DNA from: Pseudomonas capsici
GTDB taxonomy: Bacteria; Pseudomonadota; Gammaproteobacteria; Pseudomonadales; Pseudomonadaceae
Length of the DNA stretch: 61,675 nucleotides
Assembly (NCBI RefSeq): GCF_017165765.1
Contig: NZ_JAFGZD010000027.1
Coordinates: 1-61,675 of the forward strand
Direction of reading: 5' to 3'
Below, in pieces: positions 50,716 through 60,480 of this stretch (its first letter is position 1; each line of letters begins with the position of its first letter). The position numbers and the translations under genes were made by a program. The notes below the pieces were generated by a model. It was given only the letters and a program-made list of their open reading frames with translations, did not search any database and was not told where the DNA came from.

Positions 50716-51474
50716 ATGCGTGCGATTGACCTCAACAGCGACCTGGGCGAAAGCTTCGGCGCATGGAGCATGGGTGACGATGAGGCGGTTCTCGAAATCG
50801 TCAGCAGTGCCAACGTCGCCTGCGGCTTTCACGCCGGTGATCCGGCCGGAATCCTGCGAACCCTGGAAGCGGCAGCCGCCCGTGGCGTTGCCATCGGAGC
50901 CCATGTGGCCTACCCGGACCTGGTGGGTTTCGGACGACGCAACATGGACGTACCGTCCGACCAGTTGACGGCCGATGTGATCTATCAGATCGGCGCACTG
51001 CAGGGCCTGGCCCGCAGCGTCGGCACACGGGTGACTTACGTCAAACCCCATGGCGCGCTGTACAACACCATTGCCGGCGATCAGCGTCAGGCAGCGGCGG
51101 TTATCCAGGCGCTGCTGCGCATCGATCCCCAATTGAAGCTGGTGTGTCTGGCCAATTCACCATTGATCGGCTGGGCCACCGAGGCTGGCCTGTCCTGTGT
51201 GGCCGAGGCCTTTGCCGACCGTGCCTATACCACCGAAGGCACGCTGGTCTCGCGCTCGAAGCCTGGAGCCGTGCTGCACGATCCCGAACTGATCGCCCAG
51301 CGCATGTTGCGTCTGGTTCGCGACGGCGTCATCGAGTCCGAGAACGGCAGCCTGATCAATCTGCAAGCGGATTCGATCTGTGTACACGGCGACAACCAGG
51401 ACGCGGTCGCCATCGCCCGCAACCTGAAAAACAGCCTGCTTGAAGCAGGCGTCACCATCCGCGCATTTACCTGA
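50716..51474 (+). CDS. pxpA: 5-oxoprolinase subunit PxpA (LamB/YcsF family)
   Basis: The hydrolase subunit of bacterial 5-oxoprolinase, which with PxpB and PxpC converts 5-oxoproline to glutamate using ATP. The 252 residues match the LamB/YcsF fold: IDLNSDLGESFG (4-15), SSANVACGFHAGDP, KPHGALYN and EAFADRAYTTEGTLVSRS. It starts 20 nt after the carrier gene and lies 8 nt before pxpBC. Position and motifs together make the assignment strong. Confidence 0.92.
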   Translation: MRAIDLNSDLGESFGAWSMGDDEAVLEIVSSANVACGFHAGDPAGILRTLEAAAARGVAIGAHVAYPDLVGFGRRNMDVPSDQLTADVIYQIGALQGLARSVGTRVTYVKPHGALYNTIAGDQRQAAAVIQALLRIDPQLKLVCLANSPLIGWATEAGLSCVAEAFADRAYTTEGTLVSRSKPGAVLHDPELIAQRMLRLVRDGVIESENGSLINLQADSICVHGDNQDAVAIARNLKNSLLEAGVTIRAFT

Positions 51475-51482
51475 GGTGGATC

Positions 51483-53087
51483 ATGCGTTTCTATCCGGTC
51501 AGCCTGGACGCACTCCTGGTTGAATTGGCGAATCTGGACGAGACTCTCGCCCTGTTCGACTCGCTGCAGCAGGAGCCCATTGTCGGCGTGGAGGAGATCA
51601 TTCCCGCGGCGCGCACCGTGCTCGTGAGCTTTCGTCCCGCATCCATCAGCCGTGAGGTGCTGGCGGCAAGAATCGCGTCGCGCAATGTCCACGGCAAGGT
51701 TCGCGAAGCCGGCAAGCTGGTCGAGATTCCCGTGCATTACAACGGCGAAGATCTGGACGATGTAGCCCGCGAACTGGACATCAGCGTCGAGGAAGTGATC
51801 AAGCGCCATACCGGCAGCGATTACGATGTGGCCTTCTGCGGCTTTGCGCCGGGCTTTGCCTACCTGAGCGGCGGTGCCGGTTTTCTGGTGCCACGTCGCA
51901 GTACGCCGCGCACCCGCATTCCGGCAGGTGCCGTGGCGCTGGCTGGCGGCTTCAGCGGCGTCTATCCACAGGCCAGCCCTGGCGGCTGGCAGATCATCGG
52001 CGTGACCGAATCGAAAATGTGGGACCTGGGACGTGATGAGCCGGCATTGTTGCAGCCGGGCTATCGTGTGCGTTTTCGCGATGCGGGTCCTCTGTCTGAC
52101 TCAAGTGTCTCGGTGGCCGCGCCGAACCGCCCGACAACGGCCCCTGCTACCGGAAACGCTCTGGAAATTCTTTCTCCCGGCCTGCAGACCCTGTTCCAGG
52201 ATCTGGGTCGCCATGGCCGCGCCGGCCAGGGCGTATCGGCTTCCGGCGCCATGGACCGGGGCGCGTTGCACGCGGCCAACCGTGCAGTGGGCAACGCGCC
52301 GGACAATGCCTGCCTGGAAATCCTCATGGGTGGCCTGAGCCTTGTCAGTCATGGTCCGTCAGTGATCGCCATTACCGGAGCCACTGCCGCGATAGAAGTG
52401 CGTACCGCTGAAGGTCAATTGCTGCGCCCGGCGCTCTACACGCCTTTTGCCTTGCAGGATGGCGATCGGGTCAGCATCGACGCGCCCACTGCAGGACTGC
52501 GCAATTATCTGGCGATTCGTGGCGGTTTTACCCATGAGCCGGTGCTGGGCAGCCTGTCCACCGACACCCTGGCTCAGGTCGGCCCTGCGCCACTGGCGGC
52601 AGGTGACCGTATCGGCTTCAGACAGAGAGTGGGCGGGCCTGCAGTATCGATCAGCGAGCAACCGGCGCTCGACATGCCACGCGCCGATCAGGTCATCACT
52701 CTGGATGTGGTCATGGGCCCGCGCAGTGACTGGTTCACTCCACAGGCCCAGGCTTTGCTGGCCGAGCAAACCTGGCGGGTGACACCGCAGTCGAACCGTA
52801 TCGGCATTCGTCTGGCGGGCGATCAGTCGCTGGAACGCGTCATCGAAGGTGAGCTGCCCAGCGAAGGCACAACAGTCGGTGCCATCCAGGTTCCGCCCAG
52901 CGGTCAGCCCGTGCTGTTCCTGGCCGATCACCCGTTGACCGGTGGCTACCCGGTTATCGGTGTAGTCGCGCCGTATCACCTGGACCTGGCCGGTCAGATT
53001 CCGGTCAATTCCCGTATTCGCTTCAAGCCGCTGGGCGCCTTTGAGCCCGTGCGTCCTGCCCTTTCAGACGAGAAACAAAACCAATGA
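51483..53087 (+). CDS. pxpBC: Fused 5-oxoprolinase subunits PxpB-PxpC (KipI-KipA)
   Basis: A 534-residue fusion of two subunits normally encoded separately. Residues about 1-215 are KipI/PxpB-like (CGFAPGFAYLSGGAGF and PRTRIPAGAVALAGGFSG), and about 225-525 KipA/PxpC-like (PGLQTLFQDLGRHGRAGQGVSASGAMD and GYPVIGVVAPYHLDLAGQ). These folds also make up the carboxyltransferase part of urea carboxylase, so the fusion resembles that domain. It sits directly before a biotin carboxylase-carrier gene (4-nt ATGA overlap) and after pxpA. Confidence 0.88.
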   Translation: MRFYPVSLDALLVELANLDETLALFDSLQQEPIVGVEEIIPAARTVLVSFRPASISREVLAARIASRNVHGKVREAGKLVEIPVHYNGEDLDDVARELDISVEEVIKRHTGSDYDVAFCGFAPGFAYLSGGAGFLVPRRSTPRTRIPAGAVALAGGFSGVYPQASPGGWQIIGVTESKMWDLGRDEPALLQPGYRVRFRDAGPLSDSSVSVAAPNRPTTAPATGNALEILSPGLQTLFQDLGRHGRAGQGVSASGAMDRGALHAANRAVGNAPDNACLEILMGGLSLVSHGPSVIAITGATAAIEVRTAEGQLLRPALYTPFALQDGDRVSIDAPTAGLRNYLAIRGGFTHEPVLGSLSTDTLAQVGPAPLAAGDRIGFRQRVGGPAVSISEQPALDMPRADQVITLDVVMGPRSDWFTPQAQALLAEQTWRVTPQSNRIGIRLAGDQSLERVIEGELPSEGTTVGAIQVPPSGQPVLFLADHPLTGGYPVIGVVAPYHLDLAGQIPVNSRIRFKPLGAFEPVRPALSDEKQNQ

Positions 53088-54823
53088 AAAAGGTTCTGAT
53101 TGCCAACCGTGGCGAAATTGCCGTCCGTATCGCCCGTGCCTGCCGCGACTATGGCATTGCCTCGGTGGCGGTGTATGCCGATGCCGACATCGATGCGTTG
53201 CATGTGCGCCAGGCCGACGAAGCCTATGCGCTGAACGGCGAGCGGCCTGCCGATAGCTATCTGAATATCGAAAAACTGCTGGCGGTAGCGGCACGTGCCG
53301 GTGCCGACGCGGTTCACCCCGGTTATGGCTTTCTCTCGGAACGCGCCGACTTTGCCCGCGCAGTGATCGATGCCGGCCTGACCTGGATCGGCCCGGACCC
53401 GAGCACCATCGACGCCCTGGGTGACAAGGTCCAGGCGCGACGTATTGCCCTGAAGGTCGGGGCACCACTGGTGGCCGGTACCGAAGACCCGGTGAACGAC
53501 GCCAGCGAAGTGGTCGCATTTGCCGAGCAGCATGGTCTGCCGATTGCCATCAAGGCAGCGTTCGGCGGGGGTGGTCGCGGCCTGAAAGTGGCCTGGAAGC
53601 TCGAAGAAGTCAGCGAGCTGTACGAGTCGGCGGTGCGTGAAGCCGTTGCAGCATTTGGCCGTGGCGAGTGCTTTGTCGAGCGCTTTCTGGATCGCCCTCG
53701 ACACATCGAAGCGCAGATCATCGCCGATCGCCATGGCCGGGTCGTGGTGGTGGGCACTCGCGACTGCTCGCTGCAGCGTCGCAATCAGAAACTGATCGAA
53801 GAAGCACCGGCGCCTTATCTCGACGATGCCTTGCGTCAGCGCATCCATGATTCGGCACGCGATATCTGTGCCGAAGCCGGTTATGTCGGTGCAGGCACAG
53901 TGGAGTTCCTGCTCAGTGCCGATGGCACCCTGTCGTTCCTCGAGGTCAACACTCGCCTGCAGGTGGAACATCCGGTAACCGAAGAAACCAGCGGCATCGA
54001 TCTGGTGATCGAGCAGTTGCGGGTTGCCGAAGGTCTGCCGCTGTCGTTCGAGGGCACGCCGACGCCTCGCGGCCACAGCTTCGAATTCCGCATCAACGCC
54101 GAAGACGCAGGCAATGGCTTCCTGCCCACGCCCGGCCCTGTCGAACGGTTCCAGGCGCCGAGCGGCCCGGGTGTCCGGTTGGACACCGGCGTGGTCGAAG
54201 GCTCGCGGGTTTCACCGAACTTCGACTCGATGATCGCCAAGCTGATCGTCACCGGCGCTACCCGTGAGCAGGCCATTCGCCGTGCCCGCCGCGCCCTGGC
54301 CGAATTCCATGTGGAGGGTGTGGCAACTGTGCTGCCGTTCCATCGTGCCGTGATGGACCATGACGATTTCACCGCCGCCGACACTTTCGCCGTGCATACC
54401 CGCTGGATCGAGACGGATTTCGCTGAAAAGGTGACCATCGCGCCACGCAGCGCTGCAGCCACCGATCCGGGCGTACTGCGCACTTTCGTCGAGATCGACG
54501 GCAAGCGTCACGAACTGGGTTTGCCAGCGGCACTTCTGCGCGGGGTCAGCCTGAACGCGGCGGCCCCCGCCACTGAGAGTGTGGCGACTGCCGAAGCTCA
54601 TGACCCGCAAGCGATCGTCACGCCGGTCGCAGGCAATCTGCACGCCTGGGTCGTTGCCGATGGCGAGTCAGTGCAGGCCGGGCAAGTCATCGCAGTGATG
54701 GAAGCGATGAAGATGGAAACTTCGATTCTGGCGCCTTGTGCCGGTCAATTGCAGATTGCCGAACAACCCGGCAGTTACTTTGAAGCCAAGTCCCGGATCG
54801 GGCGCATAGAAACAACTCTCTGA
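53084..54823 (+). CDS. Biotin carboxylase fused to biotin carboxyl carrier domain
   Basis: A 579-residue two-domain protein of biotin-dependent carboxylases. The biotin carboxylase domain (1-450) starts KKVLIANRGEIAVRIARACR and has the glycine-rich ATP loop AFGGGGRGLK (161-166 core) and the EVNTRLQVEH signature (about 287-296). The carrier domain (about 505-579) has the biotinylation site EAMKME with Lys543. There is no carboxyltransferase in this gene; the preceding PxpB-PxpC fusion is homologous to one. As in some actinobacterial AccA proteins, it might act on an acyl-CoA. Neighbour context favours 5-oxoproline metabolism. Confidence 0.85.
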   Translation: MKKVLIANRGEIAVRIARACRDYGIASVAVYADADIDALHVRQADEAYALNGERPADSYLNIEKLLAVAARAGADAVHPGYGFLSERADFARAVIDAGLTWIGPDPSTIDALGDKVQARRIALKVGAPLVAGTEDPVNDASEVVAFAEQHGLPIAIKAAFGGGGRGLKVAWKLEEVSELYESAVREAVAAFGRGECFVERFLDRPRHIEAQIIADRHGRVVVVGTRDCSLQRRNQKLIEEAPAPYLDDALRQRIHDSARDICAEAGYVGAGTVEFLLSADGTLSFLEVNTRLQVEHPVTEETSGIDLVIEQLRVAEGLPLSFEGTPTPRGHSFEFRINAEDAGNGFLPTPGPVERFQAPSGPGVRLDTGVVEGSRVSPNFDSMIAKLIVTGATREQAIRRARRALAEFHVEGVATVLPFHRAVMDHDDFTAADTFAVHTRWIETDFAEKVTIAPRSAAATDPGVLRTFVEIDGKRHELGLPAALLRGVSLNAAAPATESVATAEAHDPQAIVTPVAGNLHAWVVADGESVQAGQVIAVMEAMKMETSILAPCAGQLQIAEQPGSYFEAKSRIGRIETTL

Positions 54824-54972
54824 TTCACTAGTTTCCTGCTGGCAAGTTACGCACAACCGGGTCATTACCTGGTTGCTGCGTGCTGCCCGCAGGAATGTTC
54901 CAGGCAACTTTACATGACCAATAAAAATAAAGCGTATCGATTGAATCTGCCATTACTCGGAGCATAACGAAC

Positions 54973-56214
54973 ATGTCGATCAATAAGACTTTTGCACTTG
55001 TCAGTACTTGCGCACTGTTTATTCCAATAACGGCTTCGGCGGACTTTATTGCCGACAGCAAGGCCAGTGTCGATCTGCGTAACTTCTACTTCAACCGTGA
55101 TTTTCGCAACGGCCCACCCACCGCCCAGCGCGACTCGGCTCAGGAATGGGCGCAAGGAGCGATGCTGAGATTCGAGTCGGGCTACACCGCCGGAACAGTG
55201 GGCCTGGGCATCGATGCTCTGGGTATGGTCGGGCTCAAGCTTGACGGCGGTGACGGTTCAGGCGGCACGGGCTTGCTGCCCGCCGACCTGAGTTCAAGAA
55301 ACGGTCGTGGCTCACAGGACGAATATTCCAAACTGGAGCTGACGGCCAAGGCCAGGGTGTCCGAAACCGTGCTAAAGGTCGGCTCACTTGCCTTCCGCTC
55401 GCCGGTGGTGTCGAGCAATGATACGCGCCTGCTGCCATCGACCTTCGAGGGCGCGATGCTGACTTCAAAGGATATCGACAAACTGGTCTTGCAAGGCGGC
55501 AAGCTGGAGCAGATCAAATTCAACAGTTCCTCGAACTATCAGGATTTCACCGGTAACCGCATCGGTGGCGTCAGCGATGATTTCAGCTTTGCCGGCGGCA
55601 CTTACAACTTCAGCAAGAACCTCAGCACCAGCCTGTATTACGGCAATCTGGAAAATGTCTATCGACAGTTCTTCGGTGGCGTGGTCTACGAGATTCCGCT
55701 GGCTGCACAACAGTCGCTGAAGTTTGACCTGCGCTATTCCAGAAGTACCGAGGACGGCAACTTCCGCAACCTCGATAACCGTGCGGCCAACGGTATGCTG
55801 TCCTACACCCTGGGCTCGAACGTGTTCAGCGCTGCCTATCAGCGCATGAGCGGCGATGACCCGTTTCCGTACATCGCCAATACCGACCCGTATCTGGTCA
55901 ACTTCGTGCAGATCAACGACTTCGCAAACATTGAAGAGCATTCGTGGCAACTGCGTTATGACTACAACTTCGCTGCGCTGGGCATTCCCGGCCTGACCTT
56001 CATGAGTCGCTATGTCAGCGGTGACAATGTGCAGGTGGCAGGCCGCAACTCGGGCAAGGAATGGGAACGCAATACCGATATCGGTTATGTCATTCAAAGT
56101 GGTTCGCTGAAGAATGTCGGAATCAAACTGCGCAATGCCACGGTTCGCTCGAACTTCGGTAATGACCTGGATGAAACCCGGTTGATTCTGAGTTACACAG
56201 TCGCCCTCTGGTAA
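54973..56214 (+). CDS. OprD-family outer-membrane porin
   Basis: A 413-residue porin of the OprD/OpdK family specific for small carboxylates or amino acids. A signal peptide (SINKTFALVSTCALFIPITASA) precedes the OprD opening DSKASVDLRNFYFNRDFRN, and the protein ends in beta-barrel strands (NDLDETRLILSYTVALW). It lies 149 bp after the biotin carboxylase gene, the last member of the pxp cluster, so it may admit 5-oxoproline or dipeptides. The N-terminal segment VDLRNFYFNRDFRNGP is a good family anchor. The exact substrate is not decided by sequence. Confidence 0.88.
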   Translation: MSINKTFALVSTCALFIPITASADFIADSKASVDLRNFYFNRDFRNGPPTAQRDSAQEWAQGAMLRFESGYTAGTVGLGIDALGMVGLKLDGGDGSGGTGLLPADLSSRNGRGSQDEYSKLELTAKARVSETVLKVGSLAFRSPVVSSNDTRLLPSTFEGAMLTSKDIDKLVLQGGKLEQIKFNSSSNYQDFTGNRIGGVSDDFSFAGGTYNFSKNLSTSLYYGNLENVYRQFFGGVVYEIPLAAQQSLKFDLRYSRSTEDGNFRNLDNRAANGMLSYTLGSNVFSAAYQRMSGDDPFPYIANTDPYLVNFVQINDFANIEEHSWQLRYDYNFAALGIPGLTFMSRYVSGDNVQVAGRNSGKEWERNTDIGYVIQSGSLKNVGIKLRNATVRSNFGNDLDETRLILSYTVALW

Positions 56215-56252
56215 CCCGCAAAGACTTCAATCCACACGCGAAGAAACAACGG

Positions 56253-56291
56253 TGTGGGACCGGTCTATTCCCGGATAAATCCGGTCCCACA
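56253..56291. terminator. Hairpin between oprD-like and frnE-like genes
   Basis: Perfect 11-bp arms TGTGGGACCGG and CCGGTCCCACA surround 17 nt between convergent genes. It can act as a bidirectional terminator and resembles a Pseudomonas interspersed palindrome. Confidence 0.65.
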
Positions 56292-56308
56292 GGCAGGAAA
56301 GAACAGCC

Positions 56309-56956
56309 CTAAACGCTGTTGCTGGCGATCTGCCGGATTGCGCCGACAAACACATCCACCGGTTGGCCGCCGGATATAGCGTATTCGTCATTGAAGACGA
56401 TGGTGGGAACCGAACTGACGCCACGAGAGATCCAGATTTTTTCGGTCTCGCGAACTTCGGCGGCATATTCGTCGCTGGCCAGGATGGCTTCGGCACGCTG
56501 GCGATCGAGCCCCACCTTTTGCGCCACGTCGGCCAGAGTCTGATGATTGGACGGATCGCCCAGATCGGTGAAGTAGGTAGCAAGCAAGGCGTGTTTCAAC
56601 GCTGGCTGCCTGCCTTCCAGTTCGGCCCAGTGCAACAGGCGATGGGCGTCGAAAGTGTTGTAGATGCGGCGCTCGCCCGGAGTAAAGACAAACCCCAGTT
56701 CCGCACCACGCGCCCGGATATTTTCGTGAATGTCGTTCATCTGCTCGGGCGTGGAGCCGTATTTTTCGGCAAGGTGCTCCTTGATGTCCTGGCCCTCGGC
56801 AACCATGTCCGGGTTCAGCTCGAAGGGCTGGAAATGAATCTGTGCCTGCACTTCATCACCCAGCGCTTCAAGGGCCTGCTCCAGCGCACTCAAGCCGATG
56901 GCGCACCACGGGCAGGAAACATCGGAAACGAAATCGATTTTCAGAGGAGTGGTCAT
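56309..56956 (-). CDS. DsbA-family oxidoreductase, FrnE type
   Basis: A 215-residue cytoplasmic thioredoxin-fold protein. The CPWC redox motif (Cys15 and Cys18) follows the first strand MTTPLKIDFVSDVSCPWC, and the central helical insertion (about 60-140) is characteristic of FrnE-type proteins. There is no signal peptide, unlike periplasmic DsbA. I chose ATG 56956, because the longer start adds 13 residues with no support. Relatives are induced by oxidative or metal stress; a role here is unproven. Confidence 0.85.
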   Translation of the reverse strand: MTTPLKIDFVSDVSCPWCAIGLSALEQALEALGDEVQAQIHFQPFELNPDMVAEGQDIKEHLAEKYGSTPEQMNDIHENIRARGAELGFVFTPGERRIYNTFDAHRLLHWAELEGRQPALKHALLATYFTDLGDPSNHQTLADVAQKVGLDRQRAEAILASDEYAAEVRETEKIWISRGVSSVPTIVFNDEYAISGGQPVDVFVGAIRQIASNSV

Positions 56957-57002
56957 GGTGACGCTCGCATTTGGCAGAAAGCAGTCACCATACACGTGCG
57001 CC

Positions 57003-57995
57003 TTACAACTGCGCCATATGCCGCCCGTCCTCGTGCTGCGCCTTGAGATAGGGCAAGACGGCTGCCAGCAACGGAGCCTTGAACGCCTCCTGGAAACGAT
57101 GCGCCAGACCGGGAATCAGGCGCAACTGGCTGCCCCGGATATGCGCGGCGACATGCACGCCATGCATGACCGGCAACAGCGGGTCGGCCGTGCCATGCAC
57201 CACCAGTACCGGCAGACGCAGACGGTTGAGCAGTTCGACACGACTGGGCTCGGCCAGAATCGCGGTGATCTGGCGTTTTACACCTTCGGGATTGAAAGCA
57301 CGGTCATAAGAGGCGGCAGCCTGTTGCAGAAGCATGGCCCGGTCATCATGAATCTCCGGGCTGCCCAACGCTGCCAGGAGGTCTGCCTGCTGCTCGATTG
57401 CAACTTCGCGATTGGGCGCGCCACGACGGGCCAGCAATTGCAGCAGCGCGGCATTGGGCATCGGCAAGCCCTGGGCACCGGAGCTGGTCATGATCAGGGT
57501 CAGGCTTTCGACCCGTTGCGGGGCCAGGTCGGCAAGGTGCTGGGCAATCATCCCCCCCATGCTCGCACCCAGCACATGGAACTGGTCGACGTGCAATGCA
57601 TCCATCAAGCCCAGCGCATCGTCGGCCATGTCGGTCAGGGAATATACCGCAGACACCGGCAGGCCCAGTTTGTAGCGCAAGACTTCATAAGTAAGGTTGG
57701 CATCCGCAGGCGGTCGGACCCAGGACGACAGACCGACATCGCGGTTGTCATAGCGAATCACCCGATAGCCTTGCTGACACAGGGCAACCACGACTTCGTC
57801 AGGCCAGTGGATCAACTGCCCGCCAAGACCCATGACCAACAGCAAGGCAGGGTCGGATTCATTGCCGATACTTTGATAGGCAATCCGTACTTCCTTGAGT
57901 TCGGCAATCTGTACAGGAGCGCTGACATCGCATCGAGAGGCCGCAAAAGACGGCAAGCCGCACAAGAGCGCGGCCAGAAAAAGTAAAACCCGCAT
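57003..57995 (-). CDS. Secreted alpha/beta-fold hydrolase
   Basis: A 330-residue hydrolase. A signal peptide (RVLLFLAALLCGLPSFAAS) suggests export. The hydrolase domain has the nucleophile elbow GASMGG with Ser145, the oxyanion segment VMGLGGQLIHWP, an aspartate near PLLPVMHG and a C-terminal His in LAHRFQEAF. Relatives hydrolyse esters or lactones; the substrate is unknown. I chose ATG 57995, where a signal sequence begins immediately; a longer in-frame start at 58064 would bury it. It is separated from metE by about 126 bp. Confidence 0.8.
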   Translation of the reverse strand: MRVLLFLAALLCGLPSFAASRCDVSAPVQIAELKEVRIAYQSIGNESDPALLLVMGLGGQLIHWPDEVVVALCQQGYRVIRYDNRDVGLSSWVRPPADANLTYEVLRYKLGLPVSAVYSLTDMADDALGLMDALHVDQFHVLGASMGGMIAQHLADLAPQRVESLTLIMTSSGAQGLPMPNAALLQLLARRGAPNREVAIEQQADLLAALGSPEIHDDRAMLLQQAAASYDRAFNPEGVKRQITAILAEPSRVELLNRLRLPVLVVHGTADPLLPVMHGVHVAAHIRGSQLRLIPGLAHRFQEAFKAPLLAAVLPYLKAQHEDGRHMAQL

Positions 57996-58121
57996 GAAAA
58001 ACACCAAAAGACAGATCCCCAGTGGGCGGCAAGTCTGATGATGTTTTTCAAAGCGCGCTGCCACAGTTGCGTGACAATTTGATGAATCGGGATCAACGGC
58101 AAAGTGCCTGCTGAAAACGCC

Positions 58122-60431
58122 TTACAGCAGCTCGACCCGCAATTGCCGCGCTGCCGCAACCATGTTGACCAGTGCCGCTTCGGTTTCCGGCCAGCCACGG
58201 GTCTTGAGGCCGCAGTCGGGGTTGATCCACAGGCGCTCGGCCGGGATGTGTTGCACGGCCTTGGTCATCAACTTGACCATCTCGGCAGTGTCCGGGACCC
58301 GTGGCGAGTGAATGTCGTAGACGCCCGGCCCGATATCGTTCGGGTAATCGAAGGCCTCGAAAGCTTCCAGCAACTCCATGTCCGAGCGCGAGGTTTCGAT
58401 AGTGATCACGTCGGCATCCATGGCTGCGATGGACTCGATCACGTCGTTGAATTCGCTGTAGCACATGTGGGTGTGGATCTGGGTTTCGTCACGCACGCCC
58501 GAAGCGCACAGACGGAACGCTTCCACGGCCCAGTCTAGATATTCCTGCCATTGCGCCTTGCGCAGCGGCAGGCCTTCACGGAAAGCGGCTTCGTCGATCT
58601 GCACGATCCGGATCCCGGCTCGCTCCAGATCCACCACTTCGTCGCGAATCGCCAGGGCCAGTTGTCGAGCCTGGACTTGGCGCGATACGTCTTCACGGGG
58701 AAACGACCACATCAGCATGGTCACCGGGCCGGTCAGCATGCCCTTCATGACCTTGTCGGTCAGGCTCTGGGCATAGCGAATCCACTCCACCGTCATGGCC
58801 TCGGGACGACTCAGATCGCCAACGATCACCGCCGGTTTCACGCAGCGCGAACCGTAGCTCTGTACCCAGCCATAGCGGGTAAATACATAGCCATCCAGTT
58901 GTTCGGCGAAGTATTCGACCATGTCATTGCGCTCGGCCTCGCCGTGCACCAGTACATCAAGACCCAGACGCTCCTGGATCTGCACGGCATGGCGAATTTC
59001 ATGGCGCATGGCGTCGGTGTAATCATTGAGCGACAGCTTGCCTTGCCTGTGCGACTGACGCGCCAGACGGATCGATGAAGTCTGTGGGAATGAGCCAATG
59101 GTTGTGGTCGGAAAAGCTGGCAATTGCAGGCGGGCACGCTGCACTTCAATGCGCTGGGCAAAGGCTGACTGACGCTGGCTGTCGGCAGCGGTGATCGTCG
59201 CCAGACGCGCCTGCACATCCGGCTTGTGAATACGTGGCGACTGCTCACGACTGGCCTGTACGGCACGGCTTTGCGCCAGTGCTGCCAGCACTTCAGGGCT
59301 CTGTGGATCATTCAGGGCCTGACTGAGCACGGCAATTTCCCCGCACTTCTGCACGGCAAACGCCAGCCAGCTTTTCAGTTCGGCATCGAGTTGGTCTTCA
59401 CGCTCCAGATTGACCGGGCTGTGCAGCAGCGAGCACGAACCGGCGACCCACAGGTTGTCGCCAAACCGCGCCTGAGCCAGTTGCAGGGCCTCAAGGGCCT
59501 TGTCCAGATCGCAGCGCCAGACATTGCGCCCGTTGACCACGCCCAGAGACAGCACCTTATAAGTCGGCAGACGGTCAAGCACCGTTGCAAGCTGCTCGGG
59601 AGCGCGTACCAGATCGATGTGCAAGCCATCCACCGGCAGGGAAACCGCCAGCCCGAGATTATCTTCCAGGCCACTGAAGTAGGTGGCGATGAGTTTTTTC
59701 AGCGGTGAATATTGCAGGCTGTGATAAGTACGCTCGAAAGCATTTTTCCACTCCTGAGGCAGGTCGAGGGTCAAAATCGGCTCGTCGATCTGTACCCACT
59801 CGACACCTTTCGTGGCCAGGCGGCCGAAGATTTCGCCATACAGCGGCAGCAGACGCTCCAGCAGGTCCAGCTTGTCGAAGTCGTCGCCCTTGGCCTTGCC
59901 CAGCCACAGGTAGGTCAGCGGACCGATCAGCACCGGCTTGACCTTGTGACCCAGTTCATGGGCCTCATCGACTTCTTCGTACAATTGCTCCCAGCTCAAC
60001 TGGAAACGTTGATCCCGGGAGAACTCAGGGACCAGATAGTGGTAATTGGTATCGAACCACTTGGTCAGTTCCTGTGCATATTGAGCCTTGGCCTGAGCAC
60101 CGCCGCAGCAGGTGCTGGCGCCACGGGCCATGGCGAACAGGGTATCGAGAGTCGGCAGGCCTGCGGCATCTCGGGATGAGGCGAAGCGCTCGGGAATGAC
60201 GCCGAAGGTCAGGGAATGGGTCAGTACCTGATCGTACCAGGCGAAATCGCCCACAGGCAGCAGCTCAATACCGGCATCCTTCTGCAGTTGCCAATGGGCA
60301 GCACGCAATTCACGGCCCGTGGCACGCAGGCCGTCCTGATCCAGATCGCCCTTCCAACAGGCCTCCAGTGCCTTCTTCAATTCACGATCAGCGCCAATGC
60401 GCGGAAATCCAAGGTTATGTGCCAGAGCCAT
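58122..60431 (-). CDS. metE: Cobalamin-independent methionine synthase
   Basis: Transfers a methyl group from methyl-tetrahydropteroyl-polyglutamate to homocysteine without vitamin B12. The 769-residue protein comprises two related TIM barrels. The C-terminal barrel holds zinc ligands in IHTHMCYSEF (His and Cys) and a later Cys within WINPDCGLKTRG, and the folate-binding residues include GSFPQTSSIR. The length is slightly above the E. coli enzyme. ATG 60431 faces metR across a 106-bp shared promoter region with a MetR-like dyad. Confidence 0.97.
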   Translation of the reverse strand: MALAHNLGFPRIGADRELKKALEACWKGDLDQDGLRATGRELRAAHWQLQKDAGIELLPVGDFAWYDQVLTHSLTFGVIPERFASSRDAAGLPTLDTLFAMARGASTCCGGAQAKAQYAQELTKWFDTNYHYLVPEFSRDQRFQLSWEQLYEEVDEAHELGHKVKPVLIGPLTYLWLGKAKGDDFDKLDLLERLLPLYGEIFGRLATKGVEWVQIDEPILTLDLPQEWKNAFERTYHSLQYSPLKKLIATYFSGLEDNLGLAVSLPVDGLHIDLVRAPEQLATVLDRLPTYKVLSLGVVNGRNVWRCDLDKALEALQLAQARFGDNLWVAGSCSLLHSPVNLEREDQLDAELKSWLAFAVQKCGEIAVLSQALNDPQSPEVLAALAQSRAVQASREQSPRIHKPDVQARLATITAADSQRQSAFAQRIEVQRARLQLPAFPTTTIGSFPQTSSIRLARQSHRQGKLSLNDYTDAMRHEIRHAVQIQERLGLDVLVHGEAERNDMVEYFAEQLDGYVFTRYGWVQSYGSRCVKPAVIVGDLSRPEAMTVEWIRYAQSLTDKVMKGMLTGPVTMLMWSFPREDVSRQVQARQLALAIRDEVVDLERAGIRIVQIDEAAFREGLPLRKAQWQEYLDWAVEAFRLCASGVRDETQIHTHMCYSEFNDVIESIAAMDADVITIETSRSDMELLEAFEAFDYPNDIGPGVYDIHSPRVPDTAEMVKLMTKAVQHIPAERLWINPDCGLKTRGWPETEAALVNMVAAARQLRVELL

Positions 60432-60480
60432 GCTGCGTCCTCCCTAAAAGATGGCGCTATTGTCGACAGCCAGGCAAACA

